Assembly: GCA_947374865.1 (NCBI GenBank) | Contig: CANCDR010000012.1 | Span: forward strand, 1-64,000 | Source: Oxalobacteraceae bacterium | GTDB taxonomy: Bacteria > Pseudomonadota > Gammaproteobacteria > Burkholderiales > Burkholderiaceae_D | Direction: 5' to 3' | DNA length: 64,000 nt | In this document: positions 57,238 through 64,000 of the stretch, one piece after another | Numbering within the stretch: position 1 is the first letter of the stretch | How the letters are laid out: the number at the start of each line of letters is the position of its first letter | Position numbers and translations under genes: made by a program | The notes under the pieces: model-generated | Databases searched by the model: none | The model's input: the letters and a program-made list of their open reading frames with translations, nothing else | Told to the model about the DNA's origin: nothing

Positions 57238-59262
57238 CTACTCGGCGGATTTGTTCGAACTGGCCTGGTCGGCAAAAAATGCCTGCACATCCGCTAACAC
57301 CCGCGTCCGTTTAAAGGGCGGCAGACTTTGCCAGATGCGTTTGCCGTAAGGTTTACTGATCAGGCGCGGATCACAGAGCATCAGCACGCCGCGATCGTTT
57401 TCATCACGGATCAGGCGGCCGGCGCCCTGTTTGAGATTGATCACGGCTTCCGGGAGCTGATGATGCATGAAGCCATTCAAACCGCGCCGTTCCAAGGCAC
57501 CGATGCGCGCTGCCAGCACCGGATCATCCGGCGGCGCAAATGGCAGTTTGTCGATGATCACCAGCGACAGCGCATCACCCCGCACGTCCACCCCTTCCCA
57601 AAAACTTTGACTGCCGATCAGCACCGCATTGCCGGCGGCACGAAAACGATCGAGTAACTCCGTCCGACCTGCCTCCCCCTGCACCATGAGCGGAAACGCC
57701 AGACCGCGCTGCGCAAATTCGGCACGTAATCGTTCCGCACAACGGTTCACCGCGCGGATGGTCGTACAGAGTAAAAATGTCCGCCCACCTGCCGCCTCAA
57801 TCGCCGGCAAGGCAGCGTCAATGACGGCATCGGTGTACTCAAACGAACTCGGGAGCGGCATATTGGTCGGCACATAGAGCAGGCCCTGATTTTCGTAATC
57901 AAAGGGACTGGCCCAGGTATGGGCGGCTTCCTCGGTCAGGCCCATCTGTTGCGTGTAATGGGTAAAATCGTTTTTAACAGCCAGCGTGGCCGAAGTAAAA
58001 ATCCAGGCGCGCGAACTGCCTTCGCGTTGTTTGCTGAAAATCGGCGCAATCGACAGCGGCGTGCGATGCAGCTGCACCGAGGAGGCAAACGCCTCGACCC
58101 ACAGGACCTGCTGCTCATCGCTGTTCTTGCTGGCACCGGCGGCACCAGCGGCACTGGCAGCGCTCCAGGTCGCCAGCTGGGTTGATAATTCGATCGCGCG
58201 GGTACGGCACTGCTCGATCGTTTCGGCGCGCTCAGCTTGCCTTTCCAGTACGCCGATCATGCCGGCGATTTCTTTTTCCAAGGTCTGCAAGGCGGGGAAA
58301 AAAGTACTCGACTCGGCAATCTGATCGACCGCGAGACGAATCGAATCCTGCGAAAAACATAGCCGCAAATCGCGCGCTGCTTTTTCGACCGGCGAGACGA
58401 CCTTGGCCCAGTCGGCACCATCGCGGGCATGCGAGAGTCCTTCGGCCAGCACATCGCGGCACAGCTCCATGATTTGTGAGGTCGAGACCGTCTCACCAAA
58501 AAACAGTGTTGCCGTATCCGGCAGCTGGTGCGCTTCGTCAAAGATGACCGTATTCGCCGACGGCAGCAGTTCTGCCACGCCGGTATCCTTCAAGGCGACG
58601 TCGGCAAAAAATAAATGATGATTCACGACCACCACATCCGCCTGCTGCGCCTCCTTGCGCGCCTTCATCACAAAGCAGTCCTGGTAATACTGACATTCGG
58701 CACCGAAGCAGGTATCGCGGGTGGAGGTCACCAGATTCCAGATCAGCGCATTTTCAGGAATCTTGGACAGCTCGGCCTTGTCCCCGGTGGAGGTGGTTTT
58801 CATGAAGCGCGAGATATCCCGCAGATAGGCGGTATCGTCGCGCGAAGTCAAACGACCATTTTGCAAAGTCCGCTCAAGATGAAAATGACAAACATAATTG
58901 GCGCGGCCCTTGAGTAAGGCCACCGAGATGGGCGCCTTGAGCGCCTTGCGAACGGTCGGAATATCGCGCTGAAAAAGCTGGTCCTGAAGATTTTTGGTGC
59001 CCGTGGAAATGATGACCTTGCCACCCCATAGCAGTGCTGGCACCAGGTAAGCGTAGGTCTTGCCGGTACCCGTGCCGGCTTCGGCGATCAGTGCCGTTTG
59101 TGTGCTGATCGCCTGGCCAATTGCCTTGGCCATTTGCGTCTGTGCCATGCGCGGGCGAAAGCCGTCTATCGCCTGGCCTAATACGCCATTGGCAGCAAAA
59201 TAGCGCTCAACTTCCTGGTCATGCTCGCCGTCGGGCGGAAGTACTTGGTTCTGTTCGCTCAA
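57238..59262 (-). CDS. DinG/YoaA-type ATP-dependent DNA helicase
   Basis: Superfamily 2 XPD-like 5'-3' helicase, 674 residues. Walker A is EAGTGTGKTYAYL, motif II is VIFDEAHQLPD. Four cysteines for an iron-sulfur cluster are visible: one in NYVCHFH, then CFGAECQYYQDC. The C-terminal helicase motifs include LIGSQSFWEGVDV and KQGAGRLIRDENDRGV. The Fe-S insertion suggests DNA-repair or R-loop work. It converges with the quinone oxidoreductase gene. Confidence 0.92.
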   Translation of the reverse strand: MSEQNQVLPPDGEHDQEVERYFAANGVLGQAIDGFRPRMAQTQMAKAIGQAISTQTALIAEAGTGTGKTYAYLVPALLWGGKVIISTGTKNLQDQLFQRDIPTVRKALKAPISVALLKGRANYVCHFHLERTLQNGRLTSRDDTAYLRDISRFMKTTSTGDKAELSKIPENALIWNLVTSTRDTCFGAECQYYQDCFVMKARKEAQQADVVVVNHHLFFADVALKDTGVAELLPSANTVIFDEAHQLPDTATLFFGETVSTSQIMELCRDVLAEGLSHARDGADWAKVVSPVEKAARDLRLCFSQDSIRLAVDQIAESSTFFPALQTLEKEIAGMIGVLERQAERAETIEQCRTRAIELSTQLATWSAASAAGAAGASKNSDEQQVLWVEAFASSVQLHRTPLSIAPIFSKQREGSSRAWIFTSATLAVKNDFTHYTQQMGLTEEAAHTWASPFDYENQGLLYVPTNMPLPSSFEYTDAVIDAALPAIEAAGGRTFLLCTTIRAVNRCAERLRAEFAQRGLAFPLMVQGEAGRTELLDRFRAAGNAVLIGSQSFWEGVDVRGDALSLVIIDKLPFAPPDDPVLAARIGALERRGLNGFMHHQLPEAVINLKQGAGRLIRDENDRGVLMLCDPRLISKPYGKRIWQSLPPFKRTRVLADVQAFFADQASSNKSAE

Positions 59263-59271
59263 AATAAAAAC

Positions 59272-59478
59272 TTAGGCCGGGATATCAGGAATTAATTGCA
59301 TTTTCAGGAGTGTCATATGATCTTTTAACTGCAGCTTGCGCTTCTTCAGACGCCGAAGCTGAAATTCGTCGCGGTGCAGATCACGCACCAGCGCATCAAT
59401 GACGGCATCCAAATCACGATGCTCCACTTCTAGCTCGATTAAGCGACGCTGGATGTCTTGCGGATAGCTCATGGTCAT
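59272..59478 (-). CDS. DUF465 (YdcH-family) small protein
   Basis: A 68-residue helical protein, MSYPQDIQRRLIELEVEHRDLDAVIDALV followed by the basic FQLRRLKKRKLQLKDHM. This EHxxLD-type helix and RLKK(R/K)KL segment are the DUF465 signature. Function is unknown. It ends 9 bases before the helicase start and is probably cotranscribed with it. An ATG two codons in is an equally likely start. Confidence 0.85.
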   Translation of the reverse strand: MTMSYPQDIQRRLIELEVEHRDLDAVIDALVRDLHRDEFQLRRLKKRKLQLKDHMTLLKMQLIPDIPA

Positions 59479-59578
59479 AATGGCAAAGGACTGTTAGTTA
59501 ATATTTGCAGCAGCGTGTGCACAGGATACTCTGATTGCCTCCTGCGCGGCAGACAATGCCACAGCATGACAGCGTCGG

Positions 59579-60160
59579 TTACTTTACCGTCTTCATTCTA
59601 TTCTCGCGCTCTTGCAGGCGCTGCTGTAATTCGCGTTGTTTTTTTTCATAGGCCAGAATATTATCTGCGCGTTTTTTCAGTTCTGCCTGGCGCTCGGCTT
59701 CCGATGGTTCGACACTGTCAGCCGCCGCCGCTGATTTTTTTGCCTGCTGTTCAATCCGTTTTTTGAGCTCAGCTTCTTGCGTCAGACTTTGAGCGACCAA
59801 GGCCTGATCACGCTCGGTGACTCTGGCCTGACGCTTGAAACTATTCGCCTGCACTTCAACCGAGCGCACCGACTCTAAATCACTCCGACGCCGCTCACTG
59901 ACCTGTTCAAGACAGGCGGTGGTAAAAAACTTTGGATAGCATGCGTGTTCGGCAGTGATGTATTGCGCTTCAATTGCGCTGCGAACACGCCCCACATCGG
60001 CCAGGGCCTGATCGGCCATCTCGACAGTCTGGATAGCGCCCGGCGGGTAATGCTGATGCAGGGCTACCGGATCCAGAGGAAGACCTGCCTGTGCCCATAG
60101 CGGCGCGGCGATCAGCAGGCTGTGGATCAATCCCCAGCACAAACGGGCAATGAAAGGCAT
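59579..60160 (-). CDS. Hypothetical exported coiled-coil protein
   Basis: Not recognised as a named family. The 193 residues start with a signal peptide (MPFIARLCWGLIHSLLIAAPLWAQAG). The mature part has two cysteines ten residues apart (AEHACYPKFFTTACLEQ), suggesting a disulfide, and then a highly charged helical stretch with many Glu, Arg, Lys and Gln (ERRRSDLESVRSVEVQANSFKRQ and later KKRADNILAYEKKQRELQQRL). GGAG lies eight bases before the ATG. It follows zapE by 19 bases, which hints at a cell-division or envelope role. Confidence 0.7.
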   Translation of the reverse strand: MPFIARLCWGLIHSLLIAAPLWAQAGLPLDPVALHQHYPPGAIQTVEMADQALADVGRVRSAIEAQYITAEHACYPKFFTTACLEQVSERRRSDLESVRSVEVQANSFKRQARVTERDQALVAQSLTQEAELKKRIEQQAKKSAAAADSVEPSEAERQAELKKRADNILAYEKKQRELQQRLQERENRMKTVK

Positions 60161-60179
60161 CAGGTTTTCTCCAGCAAAA

Positions 60180-61286
60180 TCAGGACAAATGAGGGCTTAT
60201 ACTGCGTCGCTCACTCAACATATAGTCGGTCGACTGCATTTCAATAATCCGCGATACGGTACGATGAAATTCATTGGCCAGCATGCCCTGCGTATAAAGC
60301 TCTTCGGGCGGCACCGCAGCAGAAATCAGCAGCTTGACCTTGTGATCATAAAACACATCAATGAGCCAGGTAAAGCGCCGCGCCTGAGACGACATACCAG
60401 CCGACATTTCGGGAATGTCGGACAAGATCACCGTATGAAAGCGGCTGGCAATTTCCAGATAATCATTTTGCGAGCGCGGCCCGCCACACAGGGTCGCGAA
60501 ATCAAACCAGATCACGCCACCCGCCCGCCGCAGGCAGCGTATATCGCGCGCCTCAATATTGACATGCGGGTCTTCATCGGCGACTTCGGCGATCCGCATG
60601 AAGGCCTCCCGCAAAGCACTGTCGGCTTGAGCGCCCAGCGGCGTATGGTAGGCATCGACCTGCTCGAGGATACGTTTGCGGTAGTCGACACCGGCATCGA
60701 CATTTAAGACATCCAGGTGTTCCTTAAGCAGCGCAATCGCCGGCAACATGCGGTCACGGTGCAGGCCATCAGGATACAGCGTATCAGGGGCATAGTTGGA
60801 CGTCATGATGAACGTGACCCCATGGGCAAACAGCGCGCGCAGCAGATTATAAAGAATCATGGCATCGGCAATATCGGAGACATGAAATTCATCAAAGCAG
60901 ATCATGCGATATTTTTTGGCGATGCGACGCGCGACTTCGTCGAGCGGATCGGCGATGCCCTTGAGATCGTCGAGCTCGCGATGCACGCTGCGCATGAATT
61001 CGTGGAAATGCACGCGCGTCTTGCGCGCTAAGGGCAGCACAGAATAATAGCTGTCCATTAAAAACGACTTACCACGCCCTACACCACCCCACAGATAGAC
61101 TCCGCGCGGAATGTCTGGTCGATTGATCAGCCGGCGTAATGTCGACGAGCGACGAGATTTGTAAGCCACCCAAGCATCATACGATTGCTGCAATCGCTCT
61201 ACAGCGCGATACTGCGCCGCGTCGGCCGCAAAACCGCGCTCGCTTAAAGCCTGCTGATAGGACTGCATCACATTCATGGAATTCAT
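60180..61286 (-). CDS. zapE: Cell division ATPase ZapE
   Basis: AFG1-like P-loop ATPase associated with the Z ring. The 368 residues show Walker A in YLWGGVGRGKSFLMDSYY, Walker B in MICFDEFHVSDIADAMIL, and the sensor region FIMTSNYAPDTLYPDGLHRDR. It is preceded by a terminator that ends the odh/lpd unit, and followed by the hypothetical coiled-coil gene. The odhB-lpdA-zapE order is common in Burkholderiales. Confidence 0.95.
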   Translation of the reverse strand: MNSMNVMQSYQQALSERGFAADAAQYRAVERLQQSYDAWVAYKSRRSSTLRRLINRPDIPRGVYLWGGVGRGKSFLMDSYYSVLPLARKTRVHFHEFMRSVHRELDDLKGIADPLDEVARRIAKKYRMICFDEFHVSDIADAMILYNLLRALFAHGVTFIMTSNYAPDTLYPDGLHRDRMLPAIALLKEHLDVLNVDAGVDYRKRILEQVDAYHTPLGAQADSALREAFMRIAEVADEDPHVNIEARDIRCLRRAGGVIWFDFATLCGGPRSQNDYLEIASRFHTVILSDIPEMSAGMSSQARRFTWLIDVFYDHKVKLLISAAVPPEELYTQGMLANEFHRTVSRIIEMQSTDYMLSERRSISPHLS

Positions 61287-61309
61287 CGGATTGTCTTTCG
61301 CCGACTTTC

Positions 61310-61339
61310 AAAAAAAACGGGCGAGACCAGCTCGCCCGT
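61310..61339 (-). terminator. Rho-independent terminator after lpdA
   Basis: On the minus strand ACGGGCGAG pairs with CTCGCCCGT around CTGGT, followed by eight T. It lies about 20 bases past the lpdA stop, so zapE likely uses a separate promoter or read-through. Confidence 0.93.
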
Positions 61340-61358
61340 GACACGATTTGACCAGCGC

Positions 61359-62786
61359 TTAGAAGTTCAGCGTGCGTTTATCGACCGCCAATGCCGCTTC
61401 CTTGGTCGCTTCAGACAAGGAAGGATGGGCATGACAGATGCGCGCAATATCTTCAGCCGAAGCGCGGAACTCCATTGCCACGACAGCTTCTGCAATCAGT
61501 TCTGAAGCCATCGGCCCGATGATGTGCACGCCGAGGATTTCATCGCTCTTGGCATCGGCCAAAAACTTCACCATACCGGAGGTGTCGCCCAGCGCCCGTG
61601 CACGACCGTTGGCCATGAAAGGAAAGCTGCCGGCCTTGTAAGCCACGCCTTCAGCCTTAAGCTGCTGCTCGGTCTTACCGACCCAGGCGATTTCTGGCGA
61701 AGTGTAGATCACCCAAGGGATGGTGTTGAAATTGACATGGCCATGCTGACCAGCGATACGCTCAGCGACTGCCACGCCTTCTTCCTCAGCCTTATGCGCC
61801 AACATCGGACCGCGCACCACATCACCGACGGCCCAGACATTGGCCAGATTGGTTTTGCAATCGCCGTCGACGTTGATGAAGCCGCGCTCATCAAGCTGCA
61901 AGCCGACCGCTTCAACATTCAAACCGATCGTATTCGGCACCCGGCCGATTGAGACGATCAGCTTATCGAATACGCCGACCTGGGCCGTGCCCTGGGCATC
62001 GGTATAGTTGACCGTGACAGCATTTTTGCTCTTGGTGATGGCACCGATCTTGACGCCCAGCTTGATGTCCAGACCTTGCTTGGTCATCAGTTTGTGCGCT
62101 TCCTTGGCGATCTGTTCATCGACCGCGCCGAGGAAAGTCGGCAGGCCCTCAAGGACTGTAACTTCCGCACCCAGACGACGCCAGACGCTGCCCATTTCCA
62201 GACCAATCACACCAGCACCGATGACGCCGAGTTTTTTCGGCACGCTAGGAATGGCCAACGCGCCGGTATTGGAAAGGATCAGCTGTTCATCGAATTCTGC
62301 GCCCGGCAAAATGCGGGCATTCGAACCGGTGGCGATGATCACATGCTTGGCGGTGATGCTTTCTGCTGTCGCGCCAGTGACGCTGATTTCGTAGCCGCCA
62401 TCGACAGTCTTGGCGAACGCGCCGCGACCATGGAAAAAGCTGATCTTGTTTTTCTTGAGCAGAAACAGGATGCCGTCATTGTTTTGCTTCACGACCGTGT
62501 CCTTGCGCTTTAACATCTGCGCTAAGTTCAGGCTCAAGCCCTTGACTTCGATACCGTGTTCGGCAAATGCATGGCCGGCATGGTCATAATGCTCGGAAGA
62601 CTGCAGCAAAGCCTTGGACGGAATACAGCCAACATTGGTACAGGTTCCGCCAGGTGCCGGGCCGCCCTTGTCGTTCTTCCATTCATCGATACAGGCGGTG
62701 GAAAAGCCTAACTGCGCTGCGCGAATGGCCGCGATATAACCACCAGGACCGCCGCCGATGACGACGACATCAAAACTTTTAGACAT
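61359..62786 (-). CDS. lpdA: Dihydrolipoyl dehydrogenase (E3)
   Basis: FAD-dependent E3 subunit of the 2-oxoglutarate dehydrogenase complex. The ATG at 62786 is preferred, since AAGGAA precedes it by about seven bases whereas the ATG at 62792 abuts that site. The 475 residues show VVVIGGGPGGYIAAIRAAQLG, the redox disulfide GTCTNVGCIPSKALL, the NAD motif GVIGAGVIGLEMGSV and the C-terminal His-Glu pair HAHPSLSEATKEA. It follows odhB after 113 bases containing a terminator-like hairpin. Confidence 0.96.
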   Translation of the reverse strand: MSKSFDVVVIGGGPGGYIAAIRAAQLGFSTACIDEWKNDKGGPAPGGTCTNVGCIPSKALLQSSEHYDHAGHAFAEHGIEVKGLSLNLAQMLKRKDTVVKQNNDGILFLLKKNKISFFHGRGAFAKTVDGGYEISVTGATAESITAKHVIIATGSNARILPGAEFDEQLILSNTGALAIPSVPKKLGVIGAGVIGLEMGSVWRRLGAEVTVLEGLPTFLGAVDEQIAKEAHKLMTKQGLDIKLGVKIGAITKSKNAVTVNYTDAQGTAQVGVFDKLIVSIGRVPNTIGLNVEAVGLQLDERGFINVDGDCKTNLANVWAVGDVVRGPMLAHKAEEEGVAVAERIAGQHGHVNFNTIPWVIYTSPEIAWVGKTEQQLKAEGVAYKAGSFPFMANGRARALGDTSGMVKFLADAKSDEILGVHIIGPMASELIAEAVVAMEFRASAEDIARICHAHPSLSEATKEAALAVDKRTLNF

Positions 62787-62806
62787 GTTCATTTCCTTGT
62801 TTCAGC

Positions 62807-62850
62807 AAAAAAGTCGGGCATGCCAGCTTTGGCGATGCATGTCCCGACTT
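62807..62850 (-). terminator. Terminator-like hairpin between odhB and lpdA
   Basis: On the minus strand AAGTCGGG and CCCGACTT, plus CATGC/GCATG with a one-base bulge, form a 13-bp stem with a 13-base loop, followed by six T. It is about 50 bases after odhB and only 21 bases before the lpdA start. It may attenuate transcription into lpdA or protect the odhB mRNA 3' end. Confidence 0.75.
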
Positions 62851-62875
62851 GTCCTGCGCAGTATGAATTTCCAAA

Positions 62876-62911
62876 TTACAGATCGAATTACAGGTCGAAT
62901 TACAAGTCGAG
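62876..62911. repeat. 12-bp tandem triplicate at the odhB stop codon
   Basis: Three 12-base units of the type TTACAGRTCGAA span the odhB terminus. On the coding strand they read LDL-stop, FDL-stop, FDL-stop in one frame, so the last codons and the stop codon have been duplicated in frame twice. Confidence 0.85.
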
Positions 62912-64000
62912 CAACAGACGTGCCGGATCTTCCAGCGCTTCCTTCATCGTTACCAGACCCAGCACTGCTTCGCGGCCGTCGATGATGCGGTGATCGTAAG
63001 ACATCGCCAGATAATTCATCGGACGAATGACGATCTGACCGTTTTCGACCACGGCTCTGTCCTTGGTCGCATGCACGCCCAGAATCGCTGACTGCGGTGG
63101 GTTAATAATCGGTGTCGACAGCATGGAACCGAAGGTGCCGCCGTTGGAAATCGAGAAAGTACCACCGGTCAGATCGTCTAAGGTGAGCTTGCCTTCCTTG
63201 GCCTTGTTACCGAATTCAACGATTTTCTTTTCGATGTCGGCGATCGACATCTGGTCGGCGTTACGCAAAATAGGCACCACCAGACCACGCGGTGAACCGA
63301 CTGCAATACCGATATCGAAGTAGCCGTGGTAGACGATATCGTTACCGTCGACTGAAGCGTTGATGACCGGATAGCGCTTGAGCGCCGCCACGGCAGCCTT
63401 GACGAAGAAGGACATGAAGCCCAGCTTGACGCCGTGCTCTTTCTCAAACTTGTCTTTGTATTTGTTACGCAGATCCATGACCGGGGCCATGTTGACTTCA
63501 TTGAAGGTGGTCAGAATCGCGTTCGTCGATTGCGACATCACCAGACGCTCAGCAATACGGGCCCGCAAACGGCTCATCGGTACGCGTTCTTCCGGACGTC
63601 CGGACAGATCGAGTGAGACCGGTGTACTGATTTGTTGCAGGGCTGGCTTGGCGGCTGCTGGGGCCGGGGCTGCGGCTGCGGCTGCGGCTGGTTTTGCGGC
63701 CAGTTTGTCGATCACGTCGCCTTTGGTGACGCGACCGTCTTTACCGGAACCGGCAACATCACCAGCCTTTAAATTATTCTCAGCCAGCATTTTTGCCGCC
63801 GCAGGCATGGCGATACCGCTGGATCCGGCTGGCGCACTGGCAGCCACCGCGACCGATGCGCTAGCGGCAGGTGCAGCAGATGCCGCGGCAGCAGGCGCTG
63901 CAGCGCTGGCCGTTGCTTCGGTATCGATGCGGGCGATCAGTTCACCGGCGACGACCGTGCTGCCATCACCGCGCAGGATTTCAACGATCACACCAGCATT
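62900..64000 (-). CDS. odhB: Dihydrolipoyllysine succinyltransferase E2 (partial, 5' end off window)
   Basis: E2 of 2-oxoglutarate dehydrogenase. The window holds the C-terminal 366 codons; the start and lipoyl lysine lie beyond base 64000. Visible are the end of the lipoyl domain ([23 protein letters not shown]), an Ala-rich linker, the E3-binding domain ([33 protein letters not shown]), a second Ala/Pro linker and the catalytic domain with [17 protein letters not shown]. The ending [12 protein letters not shown] is typical of the SucB/OdhB type, which together with lpdA excludes pyruvate dehydrogenase E2. Confidence 0.95.
   Translation of the reverse strand, partial: NAGVIVEILRGDGSTVVAGELIARIDTEATASAAAPAAAASAAPAASASVAVAASAPAGSSGIAMPAAAKMLAENNLKAGDVAGSGKDGRVTKGDVIDKLAAKPAAAAAAAPAPAAAKPALQQISTPVSLDLSGRPEERVPMSRLRARIAERLVMSQSTNAILTTFNEVNMAPVMDLRNKYKDKFEKEHGVKLGFMSFFVKAAVAALKRYPVINASVDGNDIVYHGYFDIGIAVGSPRGLVVPILRNADQMSIADIEKKIVEFGNKAKEGKLTLDDLTGGTFSISNGGTFGSMLSTPIINPPQSAILGVHATKDRAVVENGQIVIRPMNYLAMSYDHRIIDGREAVLGLVTMKEALEDPARLLLDL

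Overview
The window reads as a chromosomal segment of a motile betaproteobacterium of the order Burkholderiales, most likely Oxalobacteraceae. The basis is gene content and order: the flhDC/mot/che block, cysS-accA-tilS-lysC-tRNA-Ser, the long hfq/hfl/ispG/rlmN run, surE-pcm-nlpD-rpoS, and odhB-lpdA-zapE. No database search was possible, so the genus is left open. Coding density is high and almost everything lies on the minus strand. No rRNA, CRISPR, prophage or IS transposase was seen.

Region 1 (1-13.4 kb) is a flagellar/chemotaxis block, transcribed right to left: flhD, flhC, a membrane-anchored methyltransferase, motA, motB, a CheZ-like phosphatase, a second cheY, cheA, cheR, cheD, cheB, cheY, an EAL-HDOD protein and ldcA. 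No cheW and no chemoreceptor gene is present here. The long leader of flhDC contains an exact sigma-28 consensus pointing at flhD, a 7-bp-arm dyad, and on the other strand a nine-codon ORF with a strong Shine-Dalgarno followed by hairpins.

Region 2 (13.4-20.7 kb) looks accessory. It holds an exported M18-type aminopeptidase, a four-gene minus-strand operon (orphan ABC solute-binding protein, isochorismatase-fold hydrolase, dienelactone hydrolase, SDR), and two plus-strand genes (1-Cys peroxiredoxin, exported alpha/beta hydrolase). Three copies of a 75-bp palindromic repeat, 24-bp arms around a 27-nt centre, separate these blocks. The region abuts tRNA-Ser(GCT), and a 12-bp copy of that tRNA's 3' end lies 2.2 kb away.

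Region 3 (20.7-33.4 kb) is core metabolism and RNA processing: tRNA-Ser, lysC, tilS, accA, an AlkA-type glycosylase, cysS, two tandem cyclophilins, lpxH, cysE, rlmB, rnr and tRNA-Leu(CAG).

Region 4 (33.4-50.2 kb) is a nearly continuous co-directional run from ndk to a phosphoribosyltransferase: ndk, rlmN, pilW, rodZ-like, ispG, hisS, yfgM, bamB, der, hfq, hflX, hflK, hflC, hisZ, purA, PRTase. It joins translation, envelope assembly, Hfq regulation and purine/histidine metabolism. HisS ends in an unusual histidine-rich tail.

Region 5 (50.3-64 kb) has a BI-1-like membrane protein, rlmD, the stationary-phase block surE-pcm-nlpD-rpoS, a quinone oxidoreductase, a DinG-type helicase, a DUF465 protein, a hypothetical exported coiled-coil protein, zapE, lpdA and the 3' part of odhB, which runs off the right edge.

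Most genes are ordinary and confidently recognised. The observations that merit follow-up cluster in 8.4-20.7 kb.
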